DNA of 64,000 bases from Struthio camelus (lineage: Eukaryota; Chordata; Aves; Struthioniformes; Struthionidae), in contig NC_090943.1 of assembly GCF_040807025.1 (NCBI RefSeq), positions 28,797,213 through 28,861,212 of the forward strand. The letters are read 5' to 3'. Under the pieces are notes generated by a model, which was given only the letters and a program-made list of their open reading frames with translations, did not search any database and was not told the origin of the DNA. Of the stretch, positions 34,201 to 48,609 are shown in pieces; positions within the stretch are counted from its first letter, which is position 1, and each line of letters begins with the position of its first letter. A program made the translations under genes and the position numbers.

Positions 34201-37200
34201 AAGGGGTATAAACATAGCTCAGACAAAATAATTTGTCTCAGAAGCGTGCTGGTTACAGGTGTTGATTCCTTAGAAGGATCCTGTTTATGAAAGCTATGCA
34301 GCAATACAATTGCATGACATTCATATTTTACTTGGGAGGCAGTATTTAAATATCACCCTGCAACCAAACACAATAAAAGAAGTATCTAATTACAATTCCA
34401 TCTACCTCTCCCCTTCCCCATGTCTGAAATCTTTGAAGATGCATTGTTTTTATTATTGACAGTGTGTCACCATTCCCATAACCCATAACTGTTCTCCCAC
34501 CTTGGAAAGCAGCCGGTTCCTTCTGACTCTGGATTCTTCTGTGTTTGTTTGAGAGCTTGGCGTGTGTACACGTGACAAAGTATCCATGCGCAGCATGATT
34601 TGTGTTTGGGCATCTGAGCACTGATGTTAAGGGAAAACATGATATACATGAACACAAATAGATTATGTATTTAAGGTTCCAAACAAGTTGTGGTCAGATC
34701 TAATCTAGGCATCTGGTCAGGCTATACTTGTTTTCTGTTTTAATGCGGAGAAATTCTATAACATTTTGTGGGAAAATGCTACACATTTGAAAATTAACAA
34801 ACTTCCACAGGAATTCAATATTTTTCTTCAGAAGTTATTCTATACATTCAAGATTTGTATCCAAAATTTTCAAAGCAGTGCCAATTCACAGTAACTGGAA
34901 GTCTATCCCTTTGTTTAAATCAGTACCAGCTAAGAAATTATGGGGGATAGTATTGCCACCAAATCTGTTTAGGCTCTTCAAGCAAAAATGGAAGCCAGTG
35001 ATTCTAGAACTGACAAATACATTTAAAATGCCTAAGTTCTGGGAGTGCAACTCAAAAAATCTTACATGGACAGATAGACTTTCTGGAAGTTGACTTCCAG
35101 ATTTATACTGAGCAACCAGACACTACTGTATGCCCAATTTTTGGCATAGTGAAAATGTTTTCTGGGGAAGCTGCTGCAAAAGATTGCTTCCCTTGCCCAA
35201 GAAAACTAAATCTCTGCTAAGCTTTTTTGATTAGAGTTTACTTCTGAAATGTGGAAAATCTTGGTGTGCACTCTGCAAGTATGATCTGTGTGGCTGTTAG
35301 AGAAACGTGTGTTGTAGCCATTCTTGATGAATAATACCAACTACATTAAAAGTCAAAGAGAAAACTTGGAATTTGGCTGTTACCTTCTTAAGTTAAAATA
35401 ACTGTATTGTAATAAATGAGCAGGAAGCAAAATTTTGTAAAACCAGTGTTATTTTGCCTACAGATCGAAAGCTTTTGAAATAGTCGGTAGACATAATTAC
35501 GATGATGAATTCCAGCTCATGTTCCTCAAGGCCTCCCACACTGGCAGATTTCTGTGGCTGTGTAAGTTGTCACCAGTAGTTAATCCTGCCTGGGTTAGAT
35601 ATGCCTGTGTGGAACAGGCTGAGCTCAAGGATGTTTTTTACGGAGATGCTGAAATATTTTCTTCTTATAATGCTGATCCTTTGTTTGCCTGGTTGCTTTC
35701 AGTTATACCTAAGACTCTAATTTCTCATTTTTAGTTGCACTTGTTTTCAGTGTTTATATTTGGTGATTTGAATGTACTTTGGTGTTCACTACAAAAACAG
35801 TTTTTTGAAGTTTCTTTGAATTGTAATTGCAGATTTCTGAGCAGAAATAACATATTTTCAGAAAAAGTCTTTAAGCTGTTTCAACGGTCCCTTATTTTTT
35901 GCCTTTTACATTCCTGCACTGTGTGTCATAAAAAACAGCCTATCATAGCACTGTTCTGTATGACTAATGGGTAATCCTACATGGTGTGGAAAGGCTGTAA
36001 TTACTTTGGAAGGTATTTTTTCTGCTGCCAATCCTAGTAAGAGAATCTTTTTCCTCAACATTTTGTCCAGTGTTTGCCCTGGTAATTGCAAGCCAGCCTG
36101 TGTTTCTGGTGGTAGTCGTGAGGGTTTACAATAAAACAGGCATCCTTAGGTACAGCACACATAATATTAAAAATATAGTTCATTCCCAAGGCCCTTCACC
36201 TTCACACAAAAAGGTGTTGACCCTCAGATGACTTGGCAATAGGAATCTGGAGTAGCTCTGTGAATCCTATGCAAATAACTGCTAAACTTACTTGAGTGGA
36301 GGTAGCAGACTAAAGCACACTACACAACAGGTATATAAAGATCAAATTTAGAAAGTAACATCGGCAAAATAATAATGATATTAGAGAGCTTAATATATTA
36401 AAACCCCTTTTATAGAAACCATCTTTTAAACTCCACAGTTATAGTAAACTTTGCATGCTTTTACTGACTTGGAAAGTTACACCACTGCTGTGCAGTACAC
36501 AGACCTGATTTGTCACTGCTCTGCAATCAGTGGGGCTATTTAAATACATTAAAAGTAAGTGGGAAATTTTCAGGGGAGTTTTTAGCATTGATTCTGAACA
36601 GATACCACTTGTTTTTCAAGGAATGAGGAGAATCTTCTACATAATCTCAAATAAGATTTTTATGGCAGTGTCACATCACATAAGCTCCAGTGTGTTCAAG
36701 ATGTTCTTTGCTGGTATATTGACATAGAAATGGGTAGATCTTTCATCACAGTACTACAGATAGACTTTTGGAAAGTTACAGGCCTGAAAATTACCTATGA
36801 TAAATCTGGTCAATTGTGCAGAATCATTATGGAATTCCTGGGAGGACAAGGAAACACCAGGCAGAATACCTGCCTATAATTTTTTCTAGTAATCATGATG
36901 CGTCACATCCATGAGACTGTTAAAACAGATCTCAGTATAGGTTCAACAGATACAGACAAGAATAGTTGCATTCATATATGTATCATTACATACTGTTCCT
37001 GCACTCTCTATTCAGTTATTTTGAGGCTAACTATGGAGACTTAGGATATCTTCAAAAGGGAAATCAAACACTGAAGCAGCCTTGCAACAACATGCAGCAA
37101 AAAGTAACAGTGACAGAGCAGGGATCTGGATTTAGAAAACTCTAACAGAAAGCCATCATTGGCAGGTGGGAGTACAGGTGAACGCAAGAAAATATATTAC

Positions 37201-38470
37201 ATAATGAAATAATGTACTGCAGCTTTACAAGAGTTCTTGCAGTTACAGTCTTCAAAGATTCTGCTTATTTTATCCATTGGAAGGGTATGCTGTGTAAAGT
37301 TACATTCATACCCTTCAAAAAATATCTAATATCATAGCCAAGAAGAAACAGCAACTTAATTCGGTGTTCACTAGCCAAATCTTCCTGTTAAATGGACAAA
37401 GCAATTCCACTTCTTCATCTCTGTGTTTTTCAGACATCGTTTCATGTCTTAACTTCTTTCTCTTCTTTATCTCAGCTTGCCTTTTTTTCCTTAGCTCATT
37501 ACTAACAAATGTTTCTTTCCTTATGCTTTGCTTCTGATTTCACTGTGTGACTCCCTCACTGTGGTTGCCAGAGTGGCAGAGCTAAGTGTACCAGTACGCA
37601 GAGTTTTCCAAAAAGTGACCTTGTCAGAAAGATCATCTGCAGCGCTTCATAGGAATTCCCAGATATGGGTGATGCTAACAATTGTACAGTTACTTGAACG
37701 ATTATTGGCAGTCCTACCGCTGTTGTTAAAAGTGCTTTAGCTGAGAAGTGTAAGACAATGTATCACTGAATCCTTCGAAGGCTCTAGTAGGAGTTTACGG
37801 CTGTTAAGCTGTTGCCTTAGTAGACTGAATTGATGTCCTGCCACCTAGTGGTAAAGTGTCACAAGATAGCAGTAGTTGAGTACATTTAGTGTATGAGTCC
37901 TGTCATGATTCTCACATTTCCATGGGAGAATAAGGCAATATTGTTGTCTTTGTTATCCAAACAGAAGTGCATGGAATTTAACAAACTGGCAAAGAGGAAT
38001 CCTCTGATAGTACTTGAAATAAGGATATCTAGAGTTCGTTCTTCTCTTGCGTGTAGTAAACCCTCTTTGTAGTAGTAGAAGCTCAAGTGTCAATCAATGT
38101 CAGAGTCTTAAGGAAAGTTGTTGTATGTAGTGAGAAGTCTGAATACATAGGAGGACCAAGAATACTGAAGAATTGTATTGTGTTAGCACTGTATCAAACA
38201 TCAAAAAAACCAGCATTTGAACAAAGTCAAAATAGGGAGGTGAGAAAGGAGAAATATATTGGTTTTATAATAAGCCATTTAGGGCTTTTTTTGTTATCTC
38301 TATTGTAGCTATTGTAAAAGAAGGGTATGTGAACATAGACTGAAGAAATATTCATAATTTAAATACACAGGGACAGTATCTGTGGTTTGGAGGATGGAAA
38401 GCAGAATCATCAACTGGCTGGCCAGCTAGCTTTTCAGAGGCTGGTGCTGTGGATCGGCTCACTGTTCTGG
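31200..38470. other. Gene-poor AT-rich DNA, nothing recognised
   Basis: Frames are short, none has family motifs, and no CpG island or long repeat is visible. Confidence 0.5.
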
Positions 38471-38474
38471 AAGA

Positions 38475-38690
38475 TCCTAGCCACTTTATCTTGAACATCC
38501 AACTGCTCTCCATCCTTCAACCATGGTTGACTTGACTGATCCTGCTTTTTCTGAGGAAGAGGATGATGTACTGTTCATAAAGAAGTAGCAAAACCAGTAA
38601 CAGTGGAATATTTACACTGGGGATCTGTATGGGAAGAGGTCATGAAACATGAGAGAGACTGCAGCTTTCGGTAACAGAACGCAAGATATG
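38475..38690 (+). other. Unidentified coding-like patch, possibly a decayed retrocopy or exon remnant
   Basis: An ATG at 38524 in good context (ACCATGG) opens 21 codons: MVDLTDPAFSEEE, four acidic/hydrophobic residues, then LFIKK and TAG at about 38587. Shifted by two bases, a frame across and beyond the stop reads EVAKPVTVEYLHWGSVWEEV and onward for ten residues. The composition looks protein-like and includes a VDLT motif of SUMO-interacting type. I do not recognise the family and it may be chance. Confidence 0.2.
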
Positions 38691-39007
38691 CGTCAACAGC
38701 GTGAGTCTAATGATCAGTTTATGAGGCCCTGAAATGCAGATCTCACTCTTGCTCTGTGAGTGGCCCTGCCAGGCTGATCTCCCAGCACATGAGCCACTTT
38801 GTACCTAACTCAGCTGGTCTGGAAGCAGGGTAGTGGCCTGAAATGAATTCTGAGGAATTACAGTGGTATATAGTGCAAAAGCTTCTCCCTCAACGCAACA
38901 CTTATTTAGGCTGGGATGCTGTATATCTATTCATTTTGAAGTTGTTCACAATGGACACTATATGCATTCTGAGCAGAAGAATAATAACTACGTTAAGAAG
39001 GATTTTT

Positions 39008-39120
39008 GGCACTGACTTCAGTGTAATCAGCACTGGCTCCTACACGTAGACATAGGCCCTGATCTTGCCACTGCATGGTGTTGTACCCTTACATATCCCA
39101 TGAAGCTCACTGAAACGTTT
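39008..39120 (+). mobile_element. Possible ancient reptile/bird repeat remnant
   Basis: Words such as GCACTGACTTCAGTG, AGGCCCTGATCTTGC and TGAAGCTCACTG occur in an order resembling old interspersed repeats common in turtles and crocodilians (CR1-L3-like tails, recalled). Divergence is high. Confidence 0.35.
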
Positions 39121-39441
39121 TGCACCGTTTCTGTGTATAGACTGTTTCACAGTCTGCTTACATGTCAGAGGTCTTGGGACAAGGATAGAATACTTCCCAA
39201 ATGTGAAGGAAAACCATAAAAGTTGTAATATGTACTATAAAATAATAGAACTGTCTCAGCAGGCATTCAAATTCATTGAAGTGATGTTCCCTGTTTGTAC
39301 ATAAACATTCTCCAGATAAACAGGGAAAACATTGTGGAGAACCTTTACTTAAAGAGTAGGACCTTAACTGTCTGCGTTTAGGATAATCATAAAGAAGGTA
39401 CAGATATGGTATGAACCAATGGAAAGCAAGATATTTAATCA

Positions 39442-39454
39442 CCCCCCCCCCCCC
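39442..39454 (+). repeat. C13 homopolymer
   Basis: Uninterrupted run of C in AT-rich surroundings. Confidence 0.9.
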
Positions 39455-39459
39455 AAATA

Positions 39460-42400
39460 TGGTTTATATTAACTGGAGAGAGTTGTATGCATATTCTCTA
39501 GATATATACTCAAAGTTATTTTTATTTTTGTCATAGTCCTGGTGAAAAAAGCACACTGAGATGTGGATAGATTCATCTTCCCAGTATGGAATGTGACACA
39601 GAAAATGATGTACTTACACAGTTTGATATTTTTCACAGCTATTAACTTTTAAGTTAACTCTAATTCTACCTTATAGAATACTACAAGGGTTTTATTTAGG
39701 GGATGGAGAAAAGTAGCATACCTTTATAAATCTGTCTACTCTAACAAGCGACTACAAACACAAACCCTCCTCATCAACATAATGTATTTATAGTGTAACA
39801 TTAGCTGTGCTCTTCCAGATCTTCAAATGATCTGACTTTTTTCCTGTATAACCTTAGCTCACAATTTTTTGGGTGTATAACAGTTGTTTTGGGGGACAAT
39901 TACAGCACCTTTGTAATCTTTTTACTCCTAAGCTGATATGATGCTTTTAACAGTAATTCAATCTTGTCATCATTTTGCCTTGGTATAGTTGCGTTAATAG
40001 GACATTAGTAAAAGCTGCTGCTGGTGAGTAGGACATGTAAAATCCTACATCTGTATTGTACTGCAAACCCTGACAATTAATCTTCCAAAATTAACTCATG
40101 GATACTATTGCAGAGGCATTAACAGTATATGCCAGCTCTGCCAAGTGCACTGCTGGGAAGTCGTGGGAGAACAAGGAAGGTCCAGGCAGCACATACAAAC
40201 TGCAGGCAGCTGACAGGCAATTATGTAAAGTGAGATATTACAGAAAACACAGCAATGCAGGTGCAGCCCAAGGAAGAAGAGGCAACACTGCAGCCAGTGA
40301 CACAGAAATGGGAAGGACTGCTGAGATACGAACTAGTGGCACATCACAGCTGCCCTGTGAAAGACATGGTCCCAAGGATGCAGTAAAACTGTTGCCTCGC
40401 CAATAGCTACACAGGAGCTGGCTGTAAGAACTGAAGCAGCTGGAAGTGAATCTCTGATAACATACGTGATAACACGATCTTTTACAATGGATGGATATAG
40501 CTGCTGTGTTACTCATCTGACTAAAAGAGGTCATCCACATTTAGGCTACAGGCATCTCCCAGAGTGGAGGCATGCAGGCAGTCTTGCAGCAGGTATCTTG
40601 CCCCTCTGTTCATTCAGGGGGAAGCCTAGAGACGTCAAAGAAGGGGCTGCGCAGCGCTCCAGCACGCCTGAGCTGGCTGCCAAGGCAGCCCCACAGCAGC
40701 TGTGAGACAGCCCTCGCCCTCCCCGCCTCGTCCCATCACTCTCCTCCTGCAGAAAGGCCGTGAGGGCCCATGTTCTTACCCTGTGTAACACAAAGTTCAG
40801 GAAACTCTGTGGTGCTGCATGGAAGGAAGAGAGCAGCGCTGTTAAAGGCAGCAGATCTCCAGCCTCATGCGCACCTTCCTACCTCAGCCACATTGCTGCT
40901 TTCTGCCCCTTACATGCGTGGCAAGAAGTGTCTTATCTCAGGGGAAGACGATGAGGTGGGCTCACAGCGGGGGACGGTAGCACCTTGGGTGCATACTGTA
41001 ACAGTGTCAGGGCAACGTTGATGGATTTCTCTGCTGAAACAAAAAGTCCCATGGGACGAGCAACAAATTTGATCCTCCTTTTGGGTTAAGGCCTCCTCCC
41101 CACCCCTTCTGTAAGCTCTTGGCACTGCACAGCCAATTAGAGACATATGAACTCTGCATCAGCCTTGGTGGATGATGCTGAGTAGTCCTGCTGTAAGCAG
41201 GTCAAACAGGGTACACACATGCAGTCAGTGCTTGTCTTAGCCACTCCAAAGCATGGCTTCTGCCTCTTCCACAAGGAAACGACCCCTTCCAGGAGGACAA
41301 CAGTGTGGTGTGAGGCCTCTGAGATGACATTACTCTGGCAAGAATGCCCTGTCCTCCATGCTGGGAGTCATGAGCTGACAGACAGTTTGGAGATTCTCGC
41401 ATTCTCTGCACTGCGCTCACACTGTCCCACAGGGAACACGGGTCTGTGGGTTTCCTACAATGACACCTAACCTGCTCTGTATTACAGACAGGAGTCCGGA
41501 CACAGGCCTGGGATGTGATTGCATTGCAGCAGTCAGGGACTAGAAGGAGCAAGCAATTTCCCACTATCAGTTGCTATCACAGCACCCTGCCAGTGATGAC
41601 CGCTGCCTAGCTGCTGTGTGGAAGGAAGGCCACCAAGAGAGCCTCTGCTGTACGTGATCATAGTCCCAGAGGTAAGACAAACGGCCGTCTCTTGGGGCTG
41701 TAGATTTCAGGCAGATGCCTCCCTTTTCTTGGGTGGAGACATGGATATGGCTTTTGTCCTCCTTCAGCTGATCATCATGTCTGAATTGAGTGGCCTACCA
41801 AGCACAGACATCTCAATGCAGGAGATGGGTGTGTTATAAAATTGTGCAGCAGTCAAGATGAATCATTGTCAAGTACTATGCTGTCTAAGACAGCACTAGA
41901 TGCCTGCCTGCTTTCAGTCCCAAGTCACACTCTCAGCTTCCTGTGAGTTGAGGGATCCCGAATCACCTTACCTTTTTGCCACTGACATGCAGCTCTCTCC
42001 TCAGGCATCAAGGTGAGGACAGATAGCTGTTCAAATTCTGCTAAGTGGTCTTACTCATTTTGTCTACGTGGAGGCAGCCTCCTAATTCTGTACTGAAATG
42101 TGTGATTTGATTTTCCAAAGCCCTGAGCAGAAAATAGCCCTTTGTCAGTTGAATTTCAATCTTCACTGTCTTGGTGGAGCAGTGAATTTTTCTTGTCTTG
42201 GTGGAGCAGTGTGTGCTGCCATATTTTTTTCCTTAGGCTCCCTTACTAAGATGGTTGCTGTGTATGTAAGCTCATTGCATCGGTAGTAATTTTCCCCAGC
42301 TCCGAACACTGACAGCTATTTGGGATCAGAAGCAATGCAGAGATAATCATGCTCACCCACAGCAACATGAAATTTCCTTAACCAAGCAGCAATTCAAAGC

Positions 42401-45400
42401 AGTGAAACAAGCCCCACCCCAGAACTGTTTTATCGTCAATCCCCTTTTAAGAAGATTAAGCTGTTACATTTCTTTGTTATTGCTTCCATCTTCCCTCTGT
42501 GAGTGTCATCCAGGCCTCCAGGCAGGCATAGCTGCTTATCCTCATCTGGAGATTTTGAGTCAGGGAAAACAAGAGGGAGCAAAAAACACAGATCTACTTG
42601 TCAACAAGCTATGGATATGTATGAGAAGAGCATGGTTAAAGAATGTAACCCATGGTCAGGGTTAGATGTCTCACACCTCAGATAAGTGATTTGCTAAGAT
42701 TATTTATCGTAATCTCAAAGTAAGGACGTTGTTTAAATATTTTTATCGTGCAGTAACACATTGGCAGACAGTTTTAACAAGATCCAGATCACTACTGCTT
42801 TTGGTGCCCTTTATTGTTGCCTCTGTAGATGTGACATAAAGGCCACAATTTGCTATTATTTTACACCAATTTGTTCATCCAATTCATGGTTAAGTCATAG
42901 AGGAGAGGCCAGCAAAGATGATTTTCTGGGGCAGAACTAAGTATGAAAAATAAGGGACATTTCAAAGAGACATTTTAGAGAAACACTGTTTCTTTTTGGA
43001 TGCTCTCTCCGGTATGTAATTCTACTTCTTTCAAATCTGTGAATAATTTGTCATACGTTTCAATTTGTTGTTTAAAATAGCACTTAGCAGCTTTAATACA
43101 TATTAATACATCTTTAATAATTCATGGAACACCTTATATGTGCAGCCAATATTATTTGACCGATAGAGGTGAGCTTCAAGTTAATATTTACTAGGTCCCT
43201 GGAATTCTATAAAGAAATATAGCATCCTTTGATGTTTGTATAAATGGAAACTGTGGTTGTTTTTAACCAAATACAAAGGACTAGATTTCAAACCAGTTGC
43301 AATGTGGGGAAATGAGACGGCATTTTGCAGAAGAACCCAATTATTCTAAAGATCTGAGCGCTCCCAGTACTCCTGAAATTCACCCATTCAAACAACACAT
43401 CATCTCAGCACAGAACTGAATGGAAGTTGCCTGTCAGTTGTTTTTTTTAAGAGAGACTTATTCAATGCCTGTTGCCTAAAGCGCTAATTCAGTCCTTCAC
43501 AAGGTCAGAGAAGCCTGTTTCTCTTCCAAGCCCTACCGTACAGCTCTCCTCTTGCACTTCCCCAGCGATTCAGAACACAAGCAGTAGCAAAGCAGAGTAA
43601 AACCCTTCAAGCCTGAAGTCTCTGCAGCCTGCTGAGCCCACGTGATGATTCCCAGGGAGCTTAGGAAGTTTGTCCCTAGAATATTCCAGGTCCTTCCCAA
43701 AGCACCTTCCCTTTCCAAATCCTTCCCAGTACACAGTTTTTAGTGAACATTTTCAAATAAAATGACCCAGTTATACTACGTGGCAAGCACTTGCTATTTA
43801 CAAAGGCAGTAACACATTTCCAGAGGCTTTCTTCCTTGCATGCCATTTCCGTACCTAAGTTACAAGTGCAAAAACAGAAGCCTGGGTAATGCTGTGTTTT
43901 AACAGGCAAAATCTCAAACATGAAGTCATGGCTGTGATTTCTATTTCAGATGTGCAGTACTGTTGAGATTTAGGACAACACAAGAAAGAAAATCTTGGAG
44001 CATTATGATTTTCTTTTATGGAAAGACTCGAATTCATGAGGATAATTCTACCTTGTAAACCAGGCTTCATCCACTTTCATACTGCTTAGTGTTGCCCTGC
44101 TAAGATTGATTAATTCAGAGAAATGTAGATTTAACTTCCAACTAATTACTGTTTTACTTGGTACTTTTTCTTATCACTTAACATTTATACTAGTTGACCA
44201 AACTCTTTCCGTGAGAGCTGACATAATAGTCTACCAAATACTGTATAGGTAGGCTGATTGAAGAATTTATAGTCTCATCTAAAAAAGCAAATGGACAATG
44301 CACATCAGTCATAGTGTATGGTTTACATTCTGAATGCAACTAGCTCTTTTATTTTTAAAAGTAGAATGGAAAGAAGCGCACACTGCTATTCCCCTTTCTT
44401 CTGATCCAGATTCGGGTTCCTCTTTGAGATAACAGGCCATAGATTATTCTCCTCCTCAACTTTACACCTCCACAGCCTGGAAAAGCTGGGAGAGCTCTCA
44501 AGGTAAAGCAAACCTGTCAGAGGAGACTCCTCAGGGCTCCAAAGTGCTGATTGTATGAGCTGCAGGACTGGAGCTACGGCTTTCTGAAAACACACTATAT
44601 CCAAGTGGTTTCATCAAATACTGCTCTTTCCTAGCATGGGTATGTTTTCCTCTCTTGCAAGTGCCAGCATGCTGTTAGCCCTTCTTCATGCCTTTTTCTG
44701 ACCCCTGGATAGCAGTAAAAATAAAATATACTGTTACAGCCTTGCTACTTTTTCCCTGGACACTCCAGATATCTGGTGTGGCTTATCTTTTTGCTATGTG
44801 GGCCACAGCAATCAGGCTGATTTACAAATCCCGAAACCAGTGCCTCAGATTTAAGTCCCTCAGTTAGCTGCTCCTGCTCCCATGGAGCTCTATTGAAACT
44901 ATTATTTCCTGGGCTTCTTATTTGGTGACAGTGTGGTAGGAAAGTGAGGAACAAAGCAAGAAAAGAGACTTAGAAAAGAGTCTTTCACTAAAATCACTGT
45001 TTCTAAGAGCATACAGTTGCAATATTTTTGAGGAATAGCTGCAGTATGGAACAATATGGAATTCAAACACCAGTCAGAGATCTCCGCTTACCTTCTGCTT
45101 GTGCACTGCATCTCTTATTCTTGCCGTTCCCCTATGACAAAGAACTTGCCCCTTTTAAGATACATAAATGCTTTTTTAGCTTGTGCATGTGCTCATGCAA
45201 AGATCTTGGAAGTGGCAGTCTATCAACAGCAAATCAGTGACTGGGTGCCAGATACATCTAAATTCTTCATTTGTATGCTTGTGTCTATCCTGGATATTCA
45301 GGCTATTTCAGCTTGCAGAAATTTCAACCCAGGACTCAGTGATCTGCCTGGAGGACTAACTGTCCCTAGCAAACAGCAAGAAAAGTTCTCCAATACGTTC

Positions 45401-46750
45401 TACTTGAATGACTTTATCATAACTAAGTAACCACCCACAAATTTCTTCCAAGACTAACAACTAGTTCGTCTGTGAAGAAAGATTTCTAAAGCTGTGTTTA
45501 ATAGTGCCCTATAGTGACATTACTGCCATAACAAGAAACCTGACTTCAGAAGTGATATTCACCTGTTTTCTGAACCTTACTTTGATTTTTTTTCATTTTG
45601 CCTTTTGATCCATTGTTGAATTCATTGCCTTTGAATAGCTGGAAGGCATTTTGTTACCTCCTCTGTTATTTGCAGAGCCCAGGTGAGGTCTATCATGTGA
45701 AGTGTCTAAAAAACAGTGCCATTTCCATTATGCCTTAGAAATGTCTGCTTTGAAATTCATTTTTTTAATCTTCCAGTGCAGACTTCCAAGAGGGTTTGCC
45801 TACTTCTGTTATTGCCCTTTGCGAGGTAGGAGTTGCTGTTGCCTAGGGCAAGGAAATGCAGTGTGCTCATAATTATTTGTCTCATGTTGCATCATAAGTG
45901 GTTAGTGGTTTATAAGAGCAACTTATGTCGATCTTCATTAATAGCTTACATGTGAACCACTCTATGTAAGTAACTTTGAAAAGGAATTTTGTCAAATTGT
46001 TTTCCCTTGGACTTTTCACATCTAGTAACCAAGCACATTCTGCACTTCTTAATGTCCACAGAAACTCCAATTTTACATGTGTGCCTGTAAGATATAAGAG
46101 GGGAGACAGGCAAACATAGAATTTCTGTCATTTCATCAACAGATTTTCTTTCATACAGTCCATAGGCAGTGCTGAGCCCCAAACCTTCCCCTAATCTCAG
46201 ATTTCTCTTCAGATGACACCATGTAAAACTGACCCCTGCTGGAGAGAAAGCAACTTGTCAGACATGCATAACTGCTAACTGTTTTGCCCTCTGTTGATAT
46301 AATAATGCATTTGAGACTAGAATAACTACTTTCTGAATTCATAGGGTGAGAACTTTAAATTTCAAGTTTTGAAAGTAGTATCATCCATCCTTTGCACTTA
46401 CCTGGTAATTAAATATTACTAGTTGGATAATATTATGGATTTTGTAAAATACAAAATTAGTACACATCCTAGTGTGTACTAAAAGGACTGGATGTTTCTC
46501 ATGAAATGCTGTTCAGAAGATATTATTGATCAGAATGACTTATTGTAAAAAATGAAAATAAAGATGTTTATCTATGCTTTGTAAGATGAATAATAACACA
46601 GTTTGTTTCCTTAGAACGAGAATTCCACCAAAATGACAAGAGCTTATGCTGTAGAAGACTAGGGAAGACAAGAGTGTGAGTGACGGCCAAGAGAAGAGAG
46701 CATTGCTTTTAGGGAAAATACTGATTCCTTCAGAGAACTCTAACTAGAGT
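39460..46750. other. Intergenic DNA, mixed composition
   Basis: No gene recognised. GC rises modestly at 40100-41600, with overlapping frames on both strands but no domain or CpG island. A 17-bp direct repeat, GTCTTGGTGGAGCAGTG, lies at 42168-42184 and 42195-42211. Confidence 0.5.
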
Positions 46751-46756
46751 AGTTGG

Positions 46757-46760
<4 letters not shown>

Positions 46761-46818
<58 letters not shown>
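46761..46818 (+). repeat. (TG)29 microsatellite
   Basis: Uninterrupted dinucleotide repeat, likely polymorphic in length. Confidence 0.97.
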
Positions 46819-46819
<1 letters not shown>

Positions 46820-47599
46820 CCAAAGCTTTTTTTCAGTATTAAGATCAAAAATACATAGATAGACTTGCTTTCCTCCTAATCTCCTCACAATAGCTGATTT
46901 TGAAGAGAAATTGTGTAATCTTTGTACTAGCCTGGTCACTGAAGTTCTTTCCAAACTCTTTTATATAGATTTCGCGATTATTCAACAGACTTTTGGCCAC
47001 ATCTTTCATTATACTCCCAGGATTTTTTTTTCTCACCTTTTTCTTTACATTTCAATTTCAGTGCTTCATTTTTGTACTTTGAAAGGAGTAAACCACCTCT
47101 GGCAAGTATGAGATTTACCCATCTAGCCTAAACCAAAAATGTGAATTTAACAATTATCAAAATTGTGTGCCATTGGGCTTGGGGTTTGTAACAAAAATGT
47201 AGGGCTCAACAAGCTTTGAAGACCTATTTATGATGTATAAATAATACTTAAGTAATTTTTAATTTATAGCTACTTAATGTGAAATAGTTAAGAAAATGCT
47301 ACTAAATTGTACATTTTTGACCTTCACAGTCAAAATGCCAGAGGGCAGAGACACTGCGCTCCTTTGTGTTGAAAAATGCCTGATACATTTTGGGAACTAT
47401 CATATTAACAATAGTAGGTCAGGCATCATAAAAAACCAATCTGATTTGTCAACTCAGGAATACTAAATGACCCCAAAGCCCCCTTAGAAACGAATCACGA
47501 ACAAATTTAAATGAGTCAGCTGAGTTTGCAGGGAATTTGCAAGTGACACACAATCCAAAGAAACCTAAACAAATCCCACGGGATGTATCCTAAAGCTGA

Positions 47600-47740
47600 G
47601 ACTAAGGCCAACAGTTTCAAAAGCAACCAGCAGTTTGGGAAGCTCAATTCTGAGTGTCTGATTTTGAAAGGGCCTTATTTTCAGATAGAGCTGCAAACTG
47701 AGGGCCCCAAATTTGAAACTTTCCAAATTGTGCATTTAAA
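47600..47740 (+). mobile_element. Ancient amniote repeat remnant (candidate)
   Basis: The segment with TTTGGGAAGCTCAATTCTGA, GATTTTGAAAGGGCC, TTTTCAGATAGAGCTG and GAGGGCCCCAAATTTGAAA resembles an old interspersed repeat seen widely in reptile genomes (recalled pattern). No family name can be assigned from sight. Confidence 0.4.
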
Positions 47741-48609
47741 ATCATTGCACATTTGAAAGCCTCTTTTCCACACACACCACACCAGCTTGCACAAGCATAC
47801 GATGTTGCTCTTTAAGGAATCTTATGGGAAAGCATGATATGAATTGTCACTGCTTCAACTCCAGGTAAATTGAGGAACCATTATTTCATCGTGGAGTCCT
47901 GACCAGCAATGGATGCCATTGTTCATTATCAGTTCTTTGCCCTCTGGCCAGATGCGGTCCAGCTGGGTCTGACAGGAACAGGATGTGATGTGAATCCTTG
48001 ATGGCTTTTCAGTGGTCTGGATATACCACGCTCCTATAAGGACAGGCTCTGGAACTGTAATGACAATGGCTGGATTTAGTGTTTCCCACAAAAATAAAGT
48101 AAATGTGGCTCCAAGGACACATTTCAAAATTATACCTTTCCTGTTCTCTCTGACCAAAGGCCTGGAGAGCAGTGGGTCATATGCCCAGGATTTCAAGTGT
48201 TTAAAGAACAAATGATGTTACCAAAGGGCTTGTGTTTTCCTTTTGAATGGAGGCAGTGCACGTGCATGTAAAAAGAGGGAGAGGGAAGCTGAGTTATCTG
48301 CACCAGGGATGGATGTGACCTACAGGAGACGTGGGCTACCTCCAACAGCCCCACTTTGCTGCTTTCCCCCAGGAGATGGACTTGTGCGGGTGCAGGGAGC
48401 CAGGCCTCCCTTCTGGCTTCTGTCCCCACAGGAGTGGTTTGAAGAACCGGGACTGGACCAAAACCCCCACCTTCGGCAGCCTTGGCGAGTCTACCCGTGA
48501 GCGGTCAGGTATCGTCCCCTGCTCTGGAGCTCTTCCCTGGTGGGACAGGGCCCCAGTGGGAGCCCGGCACCCTCAAGGCACCGGGCTAGGCGGCCGTAAG
48601 GGTAACGGC

